Source: Caenorhabditis remanei
Taxonomy: Eukaryota > Nematoda > Chromadorea > Rhabditida > Rhabditidae
DNA length: 64,000 bases
Direction: 5' to 3'
Assembly (NCBI RefSeq): GCF_010183535.1
Contig: NC_071331.1
Coordinates: 6,262,001 to 6,326,000 of the forward strand
Below, in pieces: positions 60,778 through 64,000 of this stretch. Each line of letters starts with the position of its first letter. Position 1 is the first letter of the stretch. The notes beneath the pieces are model-generated. The model did no database searches and was not told the DNA's origin. It worked only from the letters and a program-made list of their open reading frames with translations. The position numbers were made by a program, and so were the translations under genes.

Positions 60778-63089
60778 AGGGAGTTTCGGAGAGAGTATAA
60801 ATAATTTAGACATTTGGGAAAAGGGAAAAAAGGGAATGGAGAGAGGATGATGAGGCTAGTTTTTACTCGATTAGGAGTGTGGGATGTATACGTAATAGTT
60901 TTAGTTTTTTCTGGAATTTTAAGTAGCGTTATATATATCGTTGGGAATGGGGAAGTGAAATTGTAATAAGTGGTTAATAATACGGGTAATTAGAATTGTC
61001 GGAAGTATCATAATCTGAAATGAAAATAGGACTTCAGGCAACTTTTGAAAGAAGCGGACTGAAAACTGAAGATCAATGGGATAAAGTAGACGTGTCGAAA
61101 CCGAAACTTTCAAAAACGTTATAAAAAAAGCGGAAATGATAACCCAAGAACAATATTCAAATAAAAAAAAAAGATTTTCTGAACGTTAAATTGTAGATAA
61201 AATTTTCGGCTGGGATATTATACAATCTTGATCGTTTATGTGAAGCTTTTTAGTTTTAACTGTTTCCAAGAACAGGGAAAAAATCTGTTTTTTCTGAGAG
61301 AGTTGATACGAACTGAATAGAGTGTAAAAATCAGTTTATTTGTTTTTGACATCTGATATACCCATGTGTTGTTAGTTGCTGAAAGTCATGAAAGTCTAGA
61401 AAAAGTTGCTTTTAAAAAATCTCAGTTACAATTAATTTTCAAAAGTTTAACAGGATTTTCTATTATACTGTGCTGCATGTTTGACTATTTTCTCGCAAAA
61501 ATCTAGAACTGAACTAACTTCAAACTCAAGCGAACAAAACATTATTTAAAAAAATTATTACAGTGTCAGTACTGGCTTAATTAATTTAGTTAAAGAAGAG
61601 AACTCGATGGAACGCCAGATCGTAAAAATCGTGGCAATACTATTGAAGAGTTTATCAATCCAAAAACCTTGAAATAATAACAGTTCAAAGTTCTGGATCG
61701 TAATAGCTTCGTCGAAAAACAGTGATGTTTTGTATTAACTTCCACAAACTTAGAGTTATACTGGATAAATCAATTTTCTGCATAATTTTTAAAAAAATTG
61801 CAGTCCCGACGGACTTTCAAAAACTTTATTGATTTGGAAAATTCGATTTGCTTTACAATTTTACTGACCACACATGCAACACTTCGATTAGCCGATACGA
61901 TACTTCTCATGAACTAGCAACGGGGATTTTTTTTACAGACTGTGAACAGTCATTGTTTGTCCAAAATTGGAGAATTCGTTAGGAATTCTTGAATTATGCG
62001 CAGTTTCCTGTAATAGTTTTGGTATGTAAATTCATTTTCCAACAATTATTTGAGTCAACAAATGGACCAGCCTTACTAGAGAAAAAAGTACGCTTTCAGG
62101 TTTTCTTGAAACACAATGTAGTAGGTTAATTTGGTTAATTTTTCGAAGAGCAATTCGGAAAAAAGATATAATTTTTAGGAATGTGCCTTGAACGACGCTC
62201 TGTGAAAAATGAGAAATGGACAAGCCTAGAGTTTTACTGTTTCAACAAAGTTTTGAGACGGTTAAGATTCCAGCTCGAATAATACGTTTCGATTATTCAG
62301 AACTATCACAAATTTTTGAAACAGTGTGTGAATTTCAATTCAAAAATATATCAGAATGTTCCCACAAACCACAAGAATCTGCGCCAAAGATCTTCTTGAG
62401 AGAAAACTTGTGAAAAAACTCCAAAAGATATAAGAAAATAGCACAAAAAGTCTCCAAAAGAAAATTGCCGTCAGAAACCGGAAGGGCGGGAAGAAAAGAG
62501 AGAGAGTGATCAGAAATCGTTTCGTACCGCAAGAACAAAGGATTAGGAGTAAGGGTAAAGAAAAGATTGGTATAGGGAAAGGAGGAGAGAGAAGACTAAT
62601 TAATTGGAATGACACAATTTTAATTGGTTTGCAAGAACTAATTAATGAGAAATAAATAACTACAATTTAGTTGAGACTTGCAGAGGATTATGGTGTGAAT
62701 GCCGGAGAGAGAATGGAAAAGGGAAAAGAAAAAAGAGATGAAGTCATAGAGACACGCGCCAACGGCACGCCAGCGTGAGAAAAAGCTATGAAATATGTTC
62801 CTAGACCCCCTTTACATGAAAAATAAGCTTCCGGCTAATCCTTGTTTTTCTCGTGTTATTCGTTTTTTCTCCATTTATTTATCAATACATGACGCACATT
62901 TTTCAGATGAAACTATGAAAAAAAAATGTTCAAGAAACTGGAAAAATTCCGCACTTTTTCCTCTTTGGGATCAAGTATTCATGAGATATTCATAGTGCAT
63001 ATACATCCTTTTTCTGCTTTTATATGAAAAAATATAAGAAAATCCTCTTGAGAGGGATAGAAAAGAGGGATAACAAGGTGATATAATTA

Positions 63090-63210
63090 CTCGGTGTACC
63101 GCATGTTGTATATGTCTGCCCAGTGGTGTAGAATAAACAGGAAGTCTAGTGAGACACACGGAACATTGAACTGATCTTTCACGTTTCTTGTTTTTGAGCT
63201 TAGATTTGGT
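63090..63210 (-). CDS. Exon-like hydrophobic frame, copy B
   Basis: Paralogue of 24925-25045 with LLHW changed to LHHW and the donor context changed from G to A before GTAATT. The acceptor seen in copy A (TTTCCACAG) is replaced by TTTTTCACAA here, so splicing at that point would fail in B. Confidence 0.22.
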
Positions 63211-64000
63211 TGTGAAAAAGACTCATTTGTCCAAATTGGTACGATGTTAGAAGATTGATAGAAGGGAAGATTGAGAAACAGAAAATATAGATTTATCACA
63301 AGAATGAGAACCGTAAGGTCCGCAACGAACAGATTTCAATTTTTTACGAGTCGCGTTGCGTGCGCGTCGCGGTTTATTTTGAAAGATACGACAAATAAGC
63401 GTAAAATTTGAATTTGCCACTCAGCCAAGTCTTTTTGGCATCGTCCCAACAGTTGTGCGACGGAGCTTTGTAGGGCCTTCATTTTTTGGGGAAAAAAACT
63501 GAAAATCTTCTTGGTGATCAGCCTAACTAGTAAGTGTACATAAATTGTAAAACCGATGGAGGGTAAACTAAAGGAATCAACACGACAAAATCCTCAAAAC
63601 TTACTACAATCCTCAGGAACTGGAATTTTTTTTTCGAAAAAGTTCCAGTTGTGGAACTTGGATAATTTTGTAAATCGTACCGTAAAAGAAAAACTGACAA
63701 CGGATTTGGGGACGAGATAAGAGCAAGGCAAATTAACAAGTTTAAGAGTTGCTTTCGGAATTGGATAGTGATCAAAATGTAACAATTATAAGAGCTCAAT
63801 GAAACAGTAGTTCTAGTCGGAATCAATTCGAAATTTATGACTATCAAAAATTGATGCAACACCAACTATCGAGGTTAATAGAGATAATGTGAATCAAACC
63901 GGTTTCTGAAATCGAAGAAACTTTATACTAGGGTGGAAAATAAGTATTTTTGTTGTATCTTACTAATAATTATTTGCTACTAAACTTGGTTAATTCAAAA

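Larger units (their letters stand above)
45896..64000 (+). repeat. Segmental duplication, copy B (runs off the window)
   Basis: Second copy of 4912-25811. It lacks the equivalent of about 13820-16650 and of about 18130-20500, and carries its own insertions at about 45985-46327, 47460-47740, 48535-48913, 52299-52753, 54554-54657, 57668-57860 and about 58975-59190. It starts directly after the third copy of the 39.6-40.6 kb unit. Confidence 0.9.
57861..64000 (-). promoter_or_regulatory. piRNA motif field, segment B right part
   Basis: Minus-strand cores at 58031, 60165, 62327 and 63800; plus-strand core at 62238. 60165, 62327 and 63800 are shared with segment A (21667, 24119, 25634); 58031 and 62238 are intact only here. 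Apart from the frames listed at 60466 and 63090 nothing looks coding. Confidence 0.5.

Noticed and set aside
1..64000. tRNA, rRNA or CRISPR-like arrays
   Set aside because: No T-loop/acceptor pattern, ribosomal sequence or regularly spaced repeat-spacer array was seen; the regular-looking octamers are far apart and unevenly spaced.

Overview
The window looks like the AT-rich chromosome arm of a Caenorhabditis nematode. Evidence is the intron style (TTTTCAG-type acceptors, 45-60 nt introns), Tc1/Tc3-type and hAT-type transposons, and above all a dense field of the octamer CTGTTTCA, the core of the promoter ('Ruby motif') of Caenorhabditis 21U-RNAs (piRNAs). A hand scan finds about 49 exact copies (40 on the minus strand, 9 on the plus strand); about 2-3 are expected at this base composition. 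All lie in introns or intergenic DNA. The best single description of the window is a piRNA-gene cluster hosting two protein-coding genes. The species cannot be fixed from the sequence alone.

Layout. 2.4-5.4 kb: a complete six-exon minus-strand gene for a seven-transmembrane receptor of the GnRH/AKH-receptor-like family. 4.9-25.8 kb (segment A): gene-poor DNA with piRNA motifs, a dead Tc3-like foldback transposon (15.0-16.6 kb) and MITEs. 25.8-36.8 kb: more gene-free piRNA-motif DNA with several short inverted-repeat elements. 36.8-45.9 kb: a locally duplicated area holding a six-exon minus-strand gene for an unrecognised coiled-coil, acidic/basic (probably nuclear) protein, whose last exon and 3' flank occur three times. 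45.9-64.0 kb (segment B): a direct-orientation second copy of segment A that runs off the window.

Segments A and B are a large segmental duplication with copies about 41 kb apart. The left breakpoint lies inside intron 1 of the receptor gene, so B carries an orphan first exon without the rest of the receptor. Comparing A with B shows which MITEs inserted after the duplication (empty sites are visible) and that most piRNA promoter motifs are intact in only one copy, so motif turnover is fast.

Most other open frames here are chance frames in AT-rich DNA. A few conserved between A and B (a short secreted-type ORF, one hydrophobic exon-like frame, a repeated short first exon) are listed with low confidence.
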